From UBA4729 sp038236865 (GTDB taxonomy: Bacteria > Patescibacteriota > Saccharimonadia > Saccharimonadales > UBA4665): DNA of 17,522 nt. Positions 1 through 6,726 of the stretch are shown here, in pieces. Where the stretch lies: assembly GCA_038236865.1 (NCBI GenBank), contig JBBRZI010000022.1, forward strand, positions 1 to 17,522, written 5' to 3'. Both the position numbers and the translations under genes were made by a program. Below the pieces are notes generated by a model. The model worked only from the letters and a program-made list of their open reading frames with translations, did not search any database and had not been told where the DNA came from. How positions within the stretch are numbered: the stretch's first letter is position 1; every line of letters begins with the position of its first letter.

Positions 1-195
1 ACATTGCGCGCTCACAGTACTCAGAACGAGTATTTCAAGCGTCACGATGAAACCAGCCCAGCCCCGGCCGATACCCCTAGTTGGATTAAAGTTAACCGTA
101 AGAAAGTGCAAGTCGCAGTCACCGGATTACCCGCCCGCGACGACGCTGAACCCGATATTAAAGAGCAACTAATTGTAGAATACTACTCACGGTAG
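1..195 (+). CDS. rpsD: 30S ribosomal protein S4, C-terminal fragment
   Basis: This is the 3' end of a gene entering from the left edge. It is in frame from base 1 and ends at TAG 193-195. The 64 visible residues show the S4 C-terminal pattern: an asparagine/phenylalanine-rich segment (NEYFKR), then a P-S-W-I-K-V-N stretch, and the terminal D-I-K-E-Q-L-I-V-E-Y-Y-S that closes S4 proteins. S4 is a primary 16S rRNA-binding protein that starts assembly of the small subunit body. Its position just before rpoA matches the common bacterial order rpsM-rpsK-rpsD-rpoA-rplQ. The stop codon overlaps the Shine-Dalgarno of rpoA, so the two are probably translationally coupled. Only the extreme C-terminus can be assessed. 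Confidence 0.93.
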   Translation, partial: TLRAHSTQNEYFKRHDETSPAPADTPSWIKVNRKKVQVAVTGLPARDDAEPDIKEQLIVEYYSR

Positions 196-211
196 GGAGG
201 AAGAAAGCAGT

Positions 212-1165
212 ATGTCAAATTTGATTCACACCCCAGGACTCGTCAACATTGACGAGCACAACGCGCTCAGCGCCACATTCATGATCGAGCCACTACACAG
301 TGGCTATGGTATGACCCTCGGTAACTCGTTGCGCCGCGTTTTGCTCTCCAGCATTTCCGGAGCAGCCGTCACCGCTTTTAAGATCGAGGGTGTTACCCAC
401 GAGTTCACCAGCGTCCCCGGCGTTAAAGAAGATGTCGTTGACATTATGCTCAACCTCAAAGGTGTCCGTTTCCGCGTTTACGGCGAAGAAGCCCAGACGC
501 TGCGCATCGTTAAACAAGGCAAAGGCCCGATTACCGCTAAAGACATTCAGACCAACGCCGACGTTGAAGTCGTCAACCCAGAGCACGTCATCGCCACTGT
601 CGATGATGCCAAGAGCGATGTCATTATCGACTTAACCGTCGAAGTTGGCCGCGGCTACCGCACGATCGAAGAAGGCACTGCCAAGAAAGCCAGCGACATG
701 ATTGCTATTGATGCGATCTTTAGCCCAGTGCTACGCTGCCGCTACAAAGTCGAGAAGACTCGGGTTGGCCAAGCCACCGACCTCGATAAACTACTGCTGA
801 CAATCGATACTGATGGCTCAATTACTCCTCAGGATGCGTTTGAAGAATCAGCTGCTATTTTAGTCAATCAATACACGACGCTGGCCGGCAAGACCCGGAT
901 TGCGCACGCCGAACAGACTGACGCTACGGATAGTGCCGAAGGTGAAGCTAAAAGCGACTTACTCGGTGACGAGCCAACCGCTCTCAATACTTCAATTGAA
1001 GACCTCAACTTGTCAGCCCGCACCACCAACGCCCTCATTAACAATGATATTCACACCATACGTGACCTGTTCGCCTTAAATGATGCTGAACTTCGTGACC
1101 TCAAAGGTTTTGGCAGCAAAGCCCTCGATGAAGTCAAGGAGAAATTAGCGGAGCTGGAGCTATAG
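212..1165 (+). CDS. rpoA: DNA-directed RNA polymerase subunit alpha
   Basis: The product has 317 residues, close to the usual bacterial alpha length. The N-terminal assembly domain carries the hallmark G-Y-G-M-T-L-G-N-S-L-R-R-V-L-L-S-S motif (about residues 30-46), used for dimerisation and beta/beta' contact. After a short acidic linker (about 235-255), the C-terminal domain (about 260-317) shows the helix-hairpin-helix pattern with L-K-G-F-G-S-K-A-L-D-E-V, which contacts UP-element DNA and activators. A GGGAGG Shine-Dalgarno at 195-200 overlaps the rpsD stop and sets the ATG at 212. The TAG stop abuts the ATG of rplQ with no gap. It lies in the ribosomal operon, so RNA polymerase and ribosome synthesis are co-regulated. 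Confidence 0.98.
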   Translation: MSNLIHTPGLVNIDEHNALSATFMIEPLHSGYGMTLGNSLRRVLLSSISGAAVTAFKIEGVTHEFTSVPGVKEDVVDIMLNLKGVRFRVYGEEAQTLRIVKQGKGPITAKDIQTNADVEVVNPEHVIATVDDAKSDVIIDLTVEVGRGYRTIEEGTAKKASDMIAIDAIFSPVLRCRYKVEKTRVGQATDLDKLLLTIDTDGSITPQDAFEESAAILVNQYTTLAGKTRIAHAEQTDATDSAEGEAKSDLLGDEPTALNTSIEDLNLSARTTNALINNDIHTIRDLFALNDAELRDLKGFGSKALDEVKEKLAELEL

Positions 1166-1615
1166 ATGCACCGACACGGATATCAAGGTAGAAAGTTACA
1201 CCGCGAACGCGATGCTCGCCGGGCCCTCGTGAAGGGCTTGGCCGATTCGCTCGTCAAGTACGAATCTATCGAAACAACCCTCCCAAAGGCCAAAGAAGTT
1301 TTGCCTTACCTGGAGAAGTTAATTACCAAAGCTAAAAAAGGCGATTTACACAACCGCCGGATGGTCATTTCTGGCCTGCAGACTGTCGCTTCTGGCCACA
1401 AGCTGGTCGACCAGATCGCGCCGAAGCTGATGGGCCGCGTCAGCGGACATCTGCGCATCGTGCGCACTAGTTTGCGCCGCGGTGACAACGCCCAGCTGGC
1501 CCGCGTCAGCTTTGTTGACGATCTTTCGGATGCCCCCGTCGCCAAAGCGGTCGAGGCTAAACCCGTTAAGAAGGTCGCTCAACAGTCCGCTACCACGCCA
1601 AAGGAGACAAAATAA
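1166..1615 (+). CDS. rplQ: 50S ribosomal protein L17
   Basis: The product has 149 residues. It begins M-H-R-H-G-Y-Q-G-R-K-L-H-R, close to the nearly invariant L17 start, and continues with the R-x-x-L-V-K-G-L-A-D-S-L core. The L17 fold covers about residues 1-120. The remaining 30 residues are a Lys/Ala/Pro-rich, probably disordered tail, longer than in many bacteria. L17 sits near the peptide exit tunnel of the large subunit. The start codon directly follows the rpoA stop, and the TAA stop (1613-1615) shares its last A with the ATG of rplM, so translation is likely coupled on both sides. Confidence 0.97.
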   Translation: MHRHGYQGRKLHRERDARRALVKGLADSLVKYESIETTLPKAKEVLPYLEKLITKAKKGDLHNRRMVISGLQTVASGHKLVDQIAPKLMGRVSGHLRIVRTSLRRGDNAQLARVSFVDDLSDAPVAKAVEAKPVKKVAQQSATTPKETK

Positions 1616-2055
1616 TGAAAACCTATAGCGTTAAGCCAACTGAAATCACCCGTGAGTGGTTCCTGATCGATGCCAGCGAAACGACGCTCGGCCGAGTTTC
1701 GACTAAGATTGCGACCTTGCTGACCGGCAAAGGCAAAACTCAATTTTCACACCACATCGACTGCGGCGATTTTGTCGTCGTCATTAATGCCGACAAGATC
1801 AAAGTCACCGGCAAGAAGCTGACCGACAAAATGTACTATCACCACAGCCACTTTCCTGGTGGGCTCAAAGAAATCAGCCTCGAAGATCAACTCGCCAAAG
1901 ATCCTACCAAAGTACTCTGGCACGCCGTGCGTGGTATGTTGCCCGTCAACAAACTCCGTGACGAACGCTTAAACCGTCTGAAGATTTACGCCGGGTCTGA
2001 GCACAAACACGCTCCGCAACAACCGAAGACAATTTCTGTAAAGGATGTAACTTAA
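1615..2055 (+). CDS. rplM: 50S ribosomal protein L13
   Basis: The product has 146 residues, a normal L13 length. Diagnostic stretches are W-F-L-I-D-A-S-E-T-T-L-G-R near the N-terminus, D-C-G-D-F-V-V-V-I-N-A in the first third, K-x-Y-Y-H-H-S-H-F-P-G-G-L-K, and A-V-R-G-M-L-P-V-N-K-L-R in the last third. L13 is an early-assembly 23S rRNA-binding protein. The gene overlaps the rplQ stop by one base and is followed directly by rpsI. The rplM-rpsI pair is conserved across bacteria; here it is fused to the alpha operon, as in several Gram-positive and CPR lineages. Confidence 0.98.
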   Translation: MKTYSVKPTEITREWFLIDASETTLGRVSTKIATLLTGKGKTQFSHHIDCGDFVVVINADKIKVTGKKLTDKMYYHHSHFPGGLKEISLEDQLAKDPTKVLWHAVRGMLPVNKLRDERLNRLKIYAGSEHKHAPQQPKTISVKDVT

Positions 2056-2460
2056 ATGGCAATTGCTAAAGATCACTACTTCTACGCTCTCGGTCGCCGC
2101 AAAAGTGCGACTGCCCGCGTTCGTTTGCAAGCTGGCAAAGGTGCCATTACTATTAATAGCAAAACTGCTGCCGAGTACTTTGCCGACAGTAATTACTTGC
2201 TCGTTAAGCTACAGCAACCGTTTGCCGTACTTGACCTGACTAACAAGTATGACGTCAGCGTGGTGGTGGCCGGCGGTGGCCATGACGGTCAAGTCGAAGC
2301 AATCCGTTATGGTATCGCTAAGGCACTGACCCTCATGAACGCCGACGTGAAAAGCACGCTCAAGCGCGCTGACCTGCTCAGTCGTGACCCCCGCGAGAAA
2401 GAACGCAAAAAGTTCGGCCTCAAGGGTGCCCGCAAGCAGCGCCAGTTTACCAAGCGTTAA
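2056..2460 (+). CDS. rpsI: 30S ribosomal protein S9
   Basis: The product has 134 residues. It carries the S9 N-terminal motif Y-A-L-G-R-R-K-S-A-T-A-R-V, the central G-G-G-H-D-G-Q-V-E-A-I-R-Y-G-I-A-K-A-L, and the basic C-terminus ending Q-F-T-K-R. The C-terminal tail of S9 reaches the P-site tRNA anticodon loop, and its final lysine/arginine is kept. The ATG abuts the rplM stop. A hairpin without a T tract follows 23 bases after the stop and closes the ribosomal operon. Confidence 0.98.
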   Translation: MAIAKDHYFYALGRRKSATARVRLQAGKGAITINSKTAAEYFADSNYLLVKLQQPFAVLDLTNKYDVSVVVAGGGHDGQVEAIRYGIAKALTLMNADVKSTLKRADLLSRDPREKERKKFGLKGARKQRQFTKR

Positions 2461-2482
2461 GTCTCAATCGAGGACTTGGCCA

Positions 2483-2514
2483 CACAAGACCCATAGGCAA
2501 CTATGGGTCTTGTG
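2483..2514 (+). terminator. Perfect 14-bp hairpin with GCAA loop after rpsI
   Basis: The arms CACAAGACCCATAG (2483-2496) and CTATGGGTCTTGTG (2501-2514) are exact reverse complements around a GCAA (GNRA-type) tetraloop. No T tract follows, so it may stabilise the 3' end, block exonucleases or act in a factor-dependent way rather than being a classic intrinsic terminator. It lies between the rpsI stop and the next promoter, which is where an operon end is expected. Confidence 0.55.
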
Positions 2515-2528
2515 ACGACCCGATGTTC

Positions 2529-2557
2529 TTGACAGCCAGCAGGGCATACAGTACTAT
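2529..2557 (+). promoter_or_regulatory. Near-consensus sigma-A/70 promoter upstream of the trpS operon
   Basis: TTGACA (2529-2534) is a perfect -35 box. It is followed by a 17-nt spacer and TACTAT (2552-2557, five of six to TATAAT). Transcription should start near 2563-2565. It is the only good promoter seen between rpsI and the 77-aa ORF at 2740, so it most likely drives that ORF and possibly the trpS-rluA-holB run, through the leader terminator at 2676-2703. Confidence 0.72.
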
Positions 2558-2562
2558 GCCTA

Positions 2563-2703
2563 CCATGCAACAGATCGTAAACTACGCATATTGGTTTTTT
2601 ACAACCAGCATTAGCTTGGCTGTTTGCTCTGTGCGCTCTCCGAATCGATAACGATACACCCGAAAGAACTCATTGAAAAAACCGCCAAACCAGGCGGTTT
2701 TTT
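2563..2703 (+). promoter_or_regulatory. Candidate attenuator leader (or terminated small RNA) ahead of the trpS operon
   Basis: From the predicted start near 2563 to the terminator end at 2703 is about 140 nt. It contains a 28-codon ORF, ATG 2565 to TAA 2649-2651, whose ATG would be at or next to the 5' end and which holds one Trp codon (TGG 2592-2594). GGTTTTTT (2593-2600) repeats part of the terminator's 3' arm. It is therefore exactly complementary to AAAAAACC (2676-2683) in the 5' arm, giving an alternative pairing that would prevent the terminator. The neighbour encoding tryptophanyl-tRNA synthetase makes Trp-linked control attractive. A single Trp codon and a weak A-U-rich antiterminator are modest evidence. 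An independent small RNA is the alternative. Confidence 0.4.
2676..2703 (+). terminator. Intrinsic terminator upstream of the 77-aa ORF
   Basis: The arms AAAAAACCGCC (2676-2686) and GGCGGTTTTTT (2693-2703) are exact reverse complements around a 6-nt loop, with T6 closing the 3' arm. It ends 36 bases before the ATG at 2740 and about 140 nt after a strong promoter start. It therefore works either as a leader attenuator or as the end of a short RNA. Confidence 0.8.
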
Positions 2704-2739
2704 ACTAACACACCGTACAAAGACAGTAGGAGAAATACC

Positions 2740-2973
2740 ATGGAAGCTGATAGACAGCAGTTGAGCCCCCAGGCGCGCGAAAAAGCCATAAGTGACATGC
2801 TGCGCAGCTTTGGTGTCGACGTTGATACGACGTACATCGAAGCCGGCCGCGCCGATACCCCAATTACTGTGGCCGAGCGATTAGCCCAAAGCCGGCCGGC
2901 CGTGTTCGGCGTCGGCCAGCTGGCAATGCTGCAAGAATTGGGAATAACAGGTATAATGAGTAGCAATGAGTAA
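2740..2973 (+). CDS. Unknown 77-aa protein upstream of trpS
   Basis: A good Shine-Dalgarno, AGGAG at 2728-2732, lies 7 nt before the ATG. The ORF stays open to TAA 2971-2973 and overlaps the first 8 bases of trpS. I do not recognise the family. The residues suggest a small soluble, mixed-charge, largely alpha-helical protein: an N-terminal amphipathic helix (about 8-24), a middle segment with D-V-D-T-T-Y-I-E, and a hydrophobic C-terminal part with G-V-G-Q-L-A-M-L-Q-E-L-G. There is no signal peptide or membrane segment. The overlap suggests translational coupling with trpS. It could be a regulator or partner of that operon, but nothing in the sequence shows a function. Confidence 0.6.
   Translation: MEADRQQLSPQAREKAISDMLRSFGVDVDTTYIEAGRADTPITVAERLAQSRPAVFGVGQLAMLQELGITGIMSSNE
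2952..2957 (+). promoter_or_regulatory. Possible internal -10 box for a leaderless trpS transcript
   Basis: A perfect TATAAT lies inside the end of the 77-aa ORF, with 8 nt between it and the trpS ATG at 2966. Initiation at the usual distance would place the 5' end at or next to the ATG. No Shine-Dalgarno precedes trpS, which fits. No convincing -35 is visible (CTGCAA at 2929-2934 with 17-nt spacing is poor). Confidence 0.4.
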
Positions 2974-4003
2974 ACCTGTAATTTTAACTGGCCTACGTGC
3001 CAATAACGACCTGCATATTGGCAACTACCTCGGCGCACTGTTGCCGATGGCCGATATGGCGCGTACCCGCGCCGGTGAGTACCAAATAAACTTGTTTGTG
3101 CCGGATCTGCACAGCTTTACGACGCCGATTGACCACGCCCAGCTCCAGGCCCAGGTTATGCAAAACTTACGGGTGTTTGTTGCGGCCGGCTTGCCGCTCG
3201 ATAATGGCGACGTGTTCATCTACCGTCAAAGCTACATTTCGGCCCATTCTGAACTGACTTGGATCCTTGACTGCTTTACGGGTTTCGGTGAAATGAGCCG
3301 CATGACCCAATTCAAAGACCGAGCCGCCAAAACGGCGGACACCGGCGACGCGGTGCAGGGAAGTACCTCAGTCGGTATGTTTAACTACCCGGTGCTGATG
3401 GCGGCGGATATTCTGCTCTACGGTGCTACCTACGTGCCGGTCGGTGACGATCAAACCCAGCACCTCGAATTCACCCGTGATATTGCCCAACGGCTCAATA
3501 AGAAGTTTAGTGACGATTTATTCGTGGTGCCGAGGCCCGTCAAAGACCAGAATGATTTCTTCGGCAAAGACCAGGGCCTACGCATCCGCAACCTGCAAGA
3601 TCCAACCAAGAAAATGAGTAAAAGCGATGATTCGGCCCGCGGCGTTATCTTCCTGACCGATAGTCCGGAAGCCGCCACCAAGAAGATCCTGGCGGCCGAA
3701 ACCGACAGCCTGGGTAGTGTTCAGCACGATTATATGCGCCAACCGGGGATCAGCAACTTGCTCGATATCCTGAGTTTACTCGGTGGCAACAAAGACGAGT
3801 TTATTGGGCAGACGCAGTACGGGCCGCTGAAAACCGCCGTTGCTCGCGTCATGAGCGACTTTTTGGTCGAGTTCCAAGCAAAGCTGGCCGCCGTCGACGA
3901 CGCCGTTATTTTGCACAAACTCGAAGCCAGCGAATACTTGTTGCGCGAAGTTGCCGGGCAGCGCCTGCACAATGTCCAACAAGCGGTTGGTTTGCGACCG
4001 TAA
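2966..4003 (+). CDS. trpS: Tryptophanyl-tRNA synthetase
   Basis: The product has 345 residues, typical for bacterial TrpRS, a class Ic enzyme that charges tRNA-Trp in the cytoplasm. The HIGH-type signature is H-I-G-N at residues 17-20 in a D-L-H-I-G-N-Y-L-G-A-L context. The KMSKS loop is exact at 216-220. Other family stretches are F-V-P-D-L-H-S-F near 44-51, V-G-D-D-Q-T-Q-H-L-E for substrate recognition, and Y-P-V-L-M-A-A-D-I-L-L-Y. The C-terminal helical anticodon-binding region is complete. The start overlaps the previous ORF by 8 bases and has no ribosome-binding site of its own, but has TATAAT 8 nt upstream. The stop TAA shares a base with the next ATG. Expression may depend on the upstream leader, on coupling, or on a leaderless transcript. 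Confidence 0.97.
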   Translation: MSKPVILTGLRANNDLHIGNYLGALLPMADMARTRAGEYQINLFVPDLHSFTTPIDHAQLQAQVMQNLRVFVAAGLPLDNGDVFIYRQSYISAHSELTWILDCFTGFGEMSRMTQFKDRAAKTADTGDAVQGSTSVGMFNYPVLMAADILLYGATYVPVGDDQTQHLEFTRDIAQRLNKKFSDDLFVVPRPVKDQNDFFGKDQGLRIRNLQDPTKKMSKSDDSARGVIFLTDSPEAATKKILAAETDSLGSVQHDYMRQPGISNLLDILSLLGGNKDEFIGQTQYGPLKTAVARVMSDFLVEFQAKLAAVDDAVILHKLEASEYLLREVAGQRLHNVQQAVGLRP

Positions 4004-4860
4004 TGCTTGTGCTCGAAGCGCCCAATGAGCGGCTTGATCAATACGTCGCTGAACAAGTCACGGGTATTAGCCGGGCTTCGGCCTCGAAACTAGTTAGCAG
4101 TGGCCGGGTGAACGTCAATGGCGTCGCTGTGTTAAAGCCGGCTTATCGTGTCAAGTTTGGTGATACAGTCGACGTGGACTTTGCCTTAACTGAGCTGGCT
4201 GACATCCCGGCCATTGAACTGCCGGTGCTCTACGAAGACGACGATTGCGTTGTTATCAACAAACCAATTGGCCTGCTGACGCACTCTAAAGGTGCTTTCA
4301 ACCCCGAACCGACCGTTGCCACCTGGCTGGCCCAGCGCTGTCCAAACATGACGGGTGATCGCGCCGGCATCGTCCACCGTCTCGACCGAGCCACCGACGG
4401 CGTGATGATCGTCGCTAAGAACCCGGCTGCCCTCAGCTGGCTGCAAAAACAGTTTTCCGCCCGCTTGGTCAAAAAAACCTACATGGCTTTGGTACTGGGC
4501 ACCATGAAAAACCCCGAAGCCATCATCGATATGCCGATTGAACGGAACCCTAAAAAACCACAAACCTTCCGGGTTGGCAGTAATGGCAAAATCGCCATCA
4601 CCCACTATAAAGTCGTCCGTACCAATCAAACGTATAGCCTGCTGAAACTAATGCCGACGACCGGTCGCACCCATCAGTTACGGGTCCACTTGCACCAATT
4701 GGAGCACCCGATTGTCGGTGATACCTTTTATGAAGGCCCACCCGCCGAGCGTCTCTTTTTGCACGCCCTGGAACTTGAAATTACGCTGCCAAACAAACAG
4801 CGCCAAACCTTTACCGCCGAACTACCGGTTGCTTTTGAGCGGCTTATCGACCAGTCATGA
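4003..4860 (+). CDS. RluA-family 23S rRNA/tRNA pseudouridine synthase
   Basis: The product has 285 residues. The N-terminal S4-like RNA-binding domain spans about residues 7-60, with R-L-D-Q-Y-V and S-R-A-S-A-S-K-L-V-S-S-G-R-V-N-V-N-G. The RluA catalytic domain follows (about 80-275), with the signature H-R-L-D-R-A-T-D-G; Asp128 in it is the expected catalytic residue that isomerises uridine to pseudouridine. Further family motifs are K-K-T-Y-M-A-L-V and the G-R-T-H-Q-L-R-V-H-L stretch. The third position of the signature's usual T-S-G is D here, a mild deviation. The exact target (RluC, RluD or other) cannot be assigned. It overlaps trpS by one base and holB by 4 bases (ATGA). Confidence 0.94.
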   Translation: MLVLEAPNERLDQYVAEQVTGISRASASKLVSSGRVNVNGVAVLKPAYRVKFGDTVDVDFALTELADIPAIELPVLYEDDDCVVINKPIGLLTHSKGAFNPEPTVATWLAQRCPNMTGDRAGIVHRLDRATDGVMIVAKNPAALSWLQKQFSARLVKKTYMALVLGTMKNPEAIIDMPIERNPKKPQTFRVGSNGKIAITHYKVVRTNQTYSLLKLMPTTGRTHQLRVHLHQLEHPIVGDTFYEGPPAERLFLHALELEITLPNKQRQTFTAELPVAFERLIDQS

Positions 4861-5717
4861 GTGACCTGGTCGTCCACGCCGACACCGACCGCTTGGTCGC
4901 CGCTTTCGTGGCCCAACCGAGCCACGCGCTACTGCTGACCGGTCCACCCGGTATGGGCAAGGCCAGCCTCGCCACGTACGTTGCCGAACAAGTCCTCGGT
5001 GTTGCCCCCGGTAGCTTGTCTAGCCACCCCTACGTGCGTCAGATTGCGCCTGAGGACGGCAAGGCTATCAGTATCGAGACGGTTCGTGAGCTCGAGCATT
5101 TCCTGAGCCTGAAGGTGCCGGGTCAACAGGTTATTAATCGTCTGGTTATTATCAAGGACAGCCATGAGTTGTCAATCGAAGCCCAAAACGCGTTACTCAA
5201 GACCTTAGAGGAGCCGCCGCTGGCCAGTTTGATCATTTTTACCGCGCAGAGCCCGGCTGCCTTGCTGCCGACGATTAGGTCGCGGATGCAGACAATTAGC
5301 GTTAAGCGGCCGCCGTTGGCTACCCTGACGGCGCATTTTACGCGGGCCGGCCATAGTACGTCACGGATTGCCCAAGTCCAAGCCATCAGTGGTGGTCTGC
5401 CGGGTTTGATGAGCGCGCTGCTAAATCAGGCCGATCACCCGCTAGTGCCGGCCACGGAGCGGGCCCGGCAGCTGTTGCGCCAGTCGACTTTTGAGCGCTT
5501 GGCGAGCGTCGATGAGCTGGCCAAACAAAAATCGCTGTGCCGCGACGTGTTGTTCATCCTCGGACAGATGTCCGAGTTGCAGCTCCAGCGGACAACGGGC
5601 AAAGATTTCGCCCATTGGGCAGCGATCCTGAACGCCAGTTACGCATGTGTCGACGCGCTCGAGCATAATGCCCAACCCAAGCTGGCTCTGACGCACCTTA
5701 TGTTACGTCTCGGCTAA
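4857..5717 (+). CDS. holB: DNA polymerase III delta' subunit (clamp-loader ATPase fold)
   Basis: The product has 286 residues. Walker A, G-P-P-G-M-G-K-A-S, is at 29-37; the usual GKT/S is GKA followed by S, so ATP hydrolysis may be weak or absent, as expected for delta'. The Walker-B region reads I-I-K-D-S-H-E-L-S, followed by the strongly conserved E-A-Q-N-A-L-L-K-T-L-E-E-P-P, diagnostic of DnaX/HolB proteins. Sensor-1 is I-I-F-T-A-Q-S, and the S-R-C arginine-finger motif is changed to S-R-M. No zinc-binding cysteine cluster is visible, unlike tau/gamma. Delta' helps load the beta clamp at the fork. The ATG overlaps the previous stop. The TAA at 5715-5717 is followed 21 bases later by the TPR gene with its own -10. 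Confidence 0.9.
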   Translation: MSDLVVHADTDRLVAAFVAQPSHALLLTGPPGMGKASLATYVAEQVLGVAPGSLSSHPYVRQIAPEDGKAISIETVRELEHFLSLKVPGQQVINRLVIIKDSHELSIEAQNALLKTLEEPPLASLIIFTAQSPAALLPTIRSRMQTISVKRPPLATLTAHFTRAGHSTSRIAQVQAISGGLPGLMSALLNQADHPLVPATERARQLLRQSTFERLASVDELAKQKSLCRDVLFILGQMSELQLQRTTGKDFAHWAAILNASYACVDALEHNAQPKLALTHLMLRLG

Positions 5718-5720
5718 ATT

Positions 5721-5729
5721 TGCTATACT
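5721..5729 (+). promoter_or_regulatory. Extended -10 promoter for the TPR gene
   Basis: TGC-TATACT (TGn extended -10 plus five of six of TATAAT) begins four bases after the holB stop. The gap from the -10 to the ATG at 5738 is 8 nt, so the transcript would start within about two bases of the start codon. No Shine-Dalgarno is present. Confidence 0.6.
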
Positions 5730-5737
5730 AAGAGCAT

Positions 5738-6391
5738 ATGTATGAGCTATTGATTGTGGCAAGTTTTGGCTTGCTGGCATACACCAACGCTCACGTCCAT
5801 GATGATGAGTTTGCTAACGTCTCTCGAAAAGTCGGTGACCGCCTCGGCAAGCTGTGGGATATTGCCCATCAGGGGATGCGTGAAAACCGCTTTTTGCGAG
5901 CCGAAAAGGCCTTGTTAACAATCCTCAAAATTGATGAAAAGAACGCCGCCGCCTACAATCGGTTGGGTATCTTGTATGCCAAACAAAAAGAGTTTCGCGA
6001 TGCGATCGACTGTTTCGAGATCGCCTCCAGTATCGAGTCGACCCCCTCGAGTTTGCACAACCTCGGCTTGATCTATTTTGAAACCGAGAATTATGAAAAG
6101 GCCGCTGTTGCGTTTGAGCAGTCGCTCAAGCTCGAAGACAATCTGGCAGCCCGTCACGTCGCCTACGCTAAGGTCCAGGAAAAGCTCGGTAACGCCAAAC
6201 TAATGTTCGTGGAACTCGAAAAAGCCGCCGACCTCGAACCCAATAAGGAAACCTTCACATTGCTGCACAAAGCCTACATGAACCACGGTATGCAAGCTGA
6301 AGCCGACCTGATCGCCGACCAGCTCAAGAAGCTGGTGGTTCCGGCCGGCCGGGCCAAGCGGATTCTGCGTCCGCGCCGGGTTGTAGTTTAA
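5738..6391 (+). CDS. Membrane-anchored tetratricopeptide-repeat protein
   Basis: The product has 217 residues. Residues 2-17 form a short hydrophobic stretch (Y-E-L-L-I-V-A-S-F-G-L-L-A-Y) that could be an uncleaved anchor or weak signal. About residues 40-175 read as three to four TPR units, with signatures such as A-A-A-Y-N-R-L-G-I-L-Y-A-K-Q-K-E-F-R-D-A, followed by S-L-H-N-L-G-L-I-Y-F-E-T-E-N-Y-E-K-A. The C-terminus is very basic (R-A-K-R-I-L-R-P-R-R). TPR domains bind partner proteins; the partner is unknown. The start is supported by the extended -10 eight nt upstream, which implies leaderless translation. The basic tail might contact nucleic acid or membrane, but that is speculation. Confidence 0.8.
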   Translation: MYELLIVASFGLLAYTNAHVHDDEFANVSRKVGDRLGKLWDIAHQGMRENRFLRAEKALLTILKIDEKNAAAYNRLGILYAKQKEFRDAIDCFEIASSIESTPSSLHNLGLIYFETENYEKAAVAFEQSLKLEDNLAARHVAYAKVQEKLGNAKLMFVELEKAADLEPNKETFTLLHKAYMNHGMQAEADLIADQLKKLVVPAGRAKRILRPRRVVV

Positions 6392-6419
6392 CCTCTGTTT
6401 TGATACACTAATTCAGTTA

Positions 6420-6465
6420 TTGCAAGTCGTGCAATGTGCAACATTTCAAGCTAATATATTGCAAG
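6420..6465. repeat. Cluster of TGCAA motifs upstream of the tRNA genes
   Basis: The pentamer TGCAA occurs four times within about 46 bases (TTGCAAG, GTGCAAT, GTGCAAC, TTGCAAG) just before tRNA-Thr(TGT). It could be a binding-site cluster or chance. A TAATAT at 6452-6457 is a possible -10 in the same stretch, without a clear -35. Confidence 0.3.
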
Positions 6466-6482
6466 CGATTACCAGTAGTTGT

Positions 6483-6559
6483 GCCGACATAGCTCAGTTG
6501 GCCAGAGCGGCTGTTTTGTAAACAGCGGGTCGTGGGTTCGAATCCCTCTGTCGGCTCCA
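6483..6559 (+). tRNA. tRNA-Thr(TGT)
   Basis: The acceptor arms GCCGACA (6483-6489) and TGTCGGC (6549-6555) pair fully, followed by discriminator T and an encoded CCA (6557-6559). The D-arm has AGCTCAGTTGG and the T-loop has GGTTCGAATCC. The anticodon stem GCTGT/ACAGC encloses the loop TTTGTAA with anticodon TGT at 6517-6519, which reads ACA and related Thr codons. Confidence 0.97.
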
Positions 6560-6606
6560 TATTTCTACTGCTGGCCACAAGCCAGGCAAGGGTTAACAAT
6601 CTAGCT

Positions 6607-6691
6607 GCGGGGTTAGTGAAGCGGTCAAACACAGCAGACTGTAAATCTGCCCTCCTCGAGTTCGTAGGTTCGAATCCTACACCCCGCACCA
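6607..6691 (+). tRNA. tRNA-Tyr(GTA)
   Basis: The acceptor arms GCGGGGT (6607-6613) and ACCCCGC (6681-6687) pair perfectly, and CCA is encoded at 6689-6691. The anticodon stem GCAGA/TCTGC encloses CTGTAAA with anticodon GTA at 6641-6643. The enlarged variable arm (about 6651-6663) is the class II feature expected of bacterial tRNA-Tyr. The final A overlaps the 5' arm of the terminator hairpin that follows. Confidence 0.97.
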
Positions 6692-6726
6692 AATAAAATA
6701 GCCTGGCCTGCCAGGCTATTTTATTT
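6691..6726 (+). terminator. 16-bp terminator hairpin after tRNA-Tyr, sharing its 3' arm with the structured repeat
   Basis: AAATAAAATAGCCTGG (6691-6706) and CCAGGCTATTTTATTT (6711-6726) are exact reverse complements around CCTG. The T-rich 3' arm fits an intrinsic terminator. A second CCAGGCT at 6736-6742 offers AGCCTGG (6700-6706) an alternative partner. The 3' arm is also the first part of a 74-bp direct repeat copied at 6877. Confidence 0.7.

Noticed and set aside
2563..2739. T-box riboswitch upstream of trpS
   Set aside because: No T-box sequence (AGGGTGG-N-ACCGCG type) or Stem I features are visible; only a terminator and a short ORF are present.
6417..6692. 91-codon ORF on the - strand
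   Set aside because: It is the antisense of tRNA-Thr and tRNA-Tyr; the G-F-E-P-T-type peptides are a well-known artefact of translating tRNA genes backwards.
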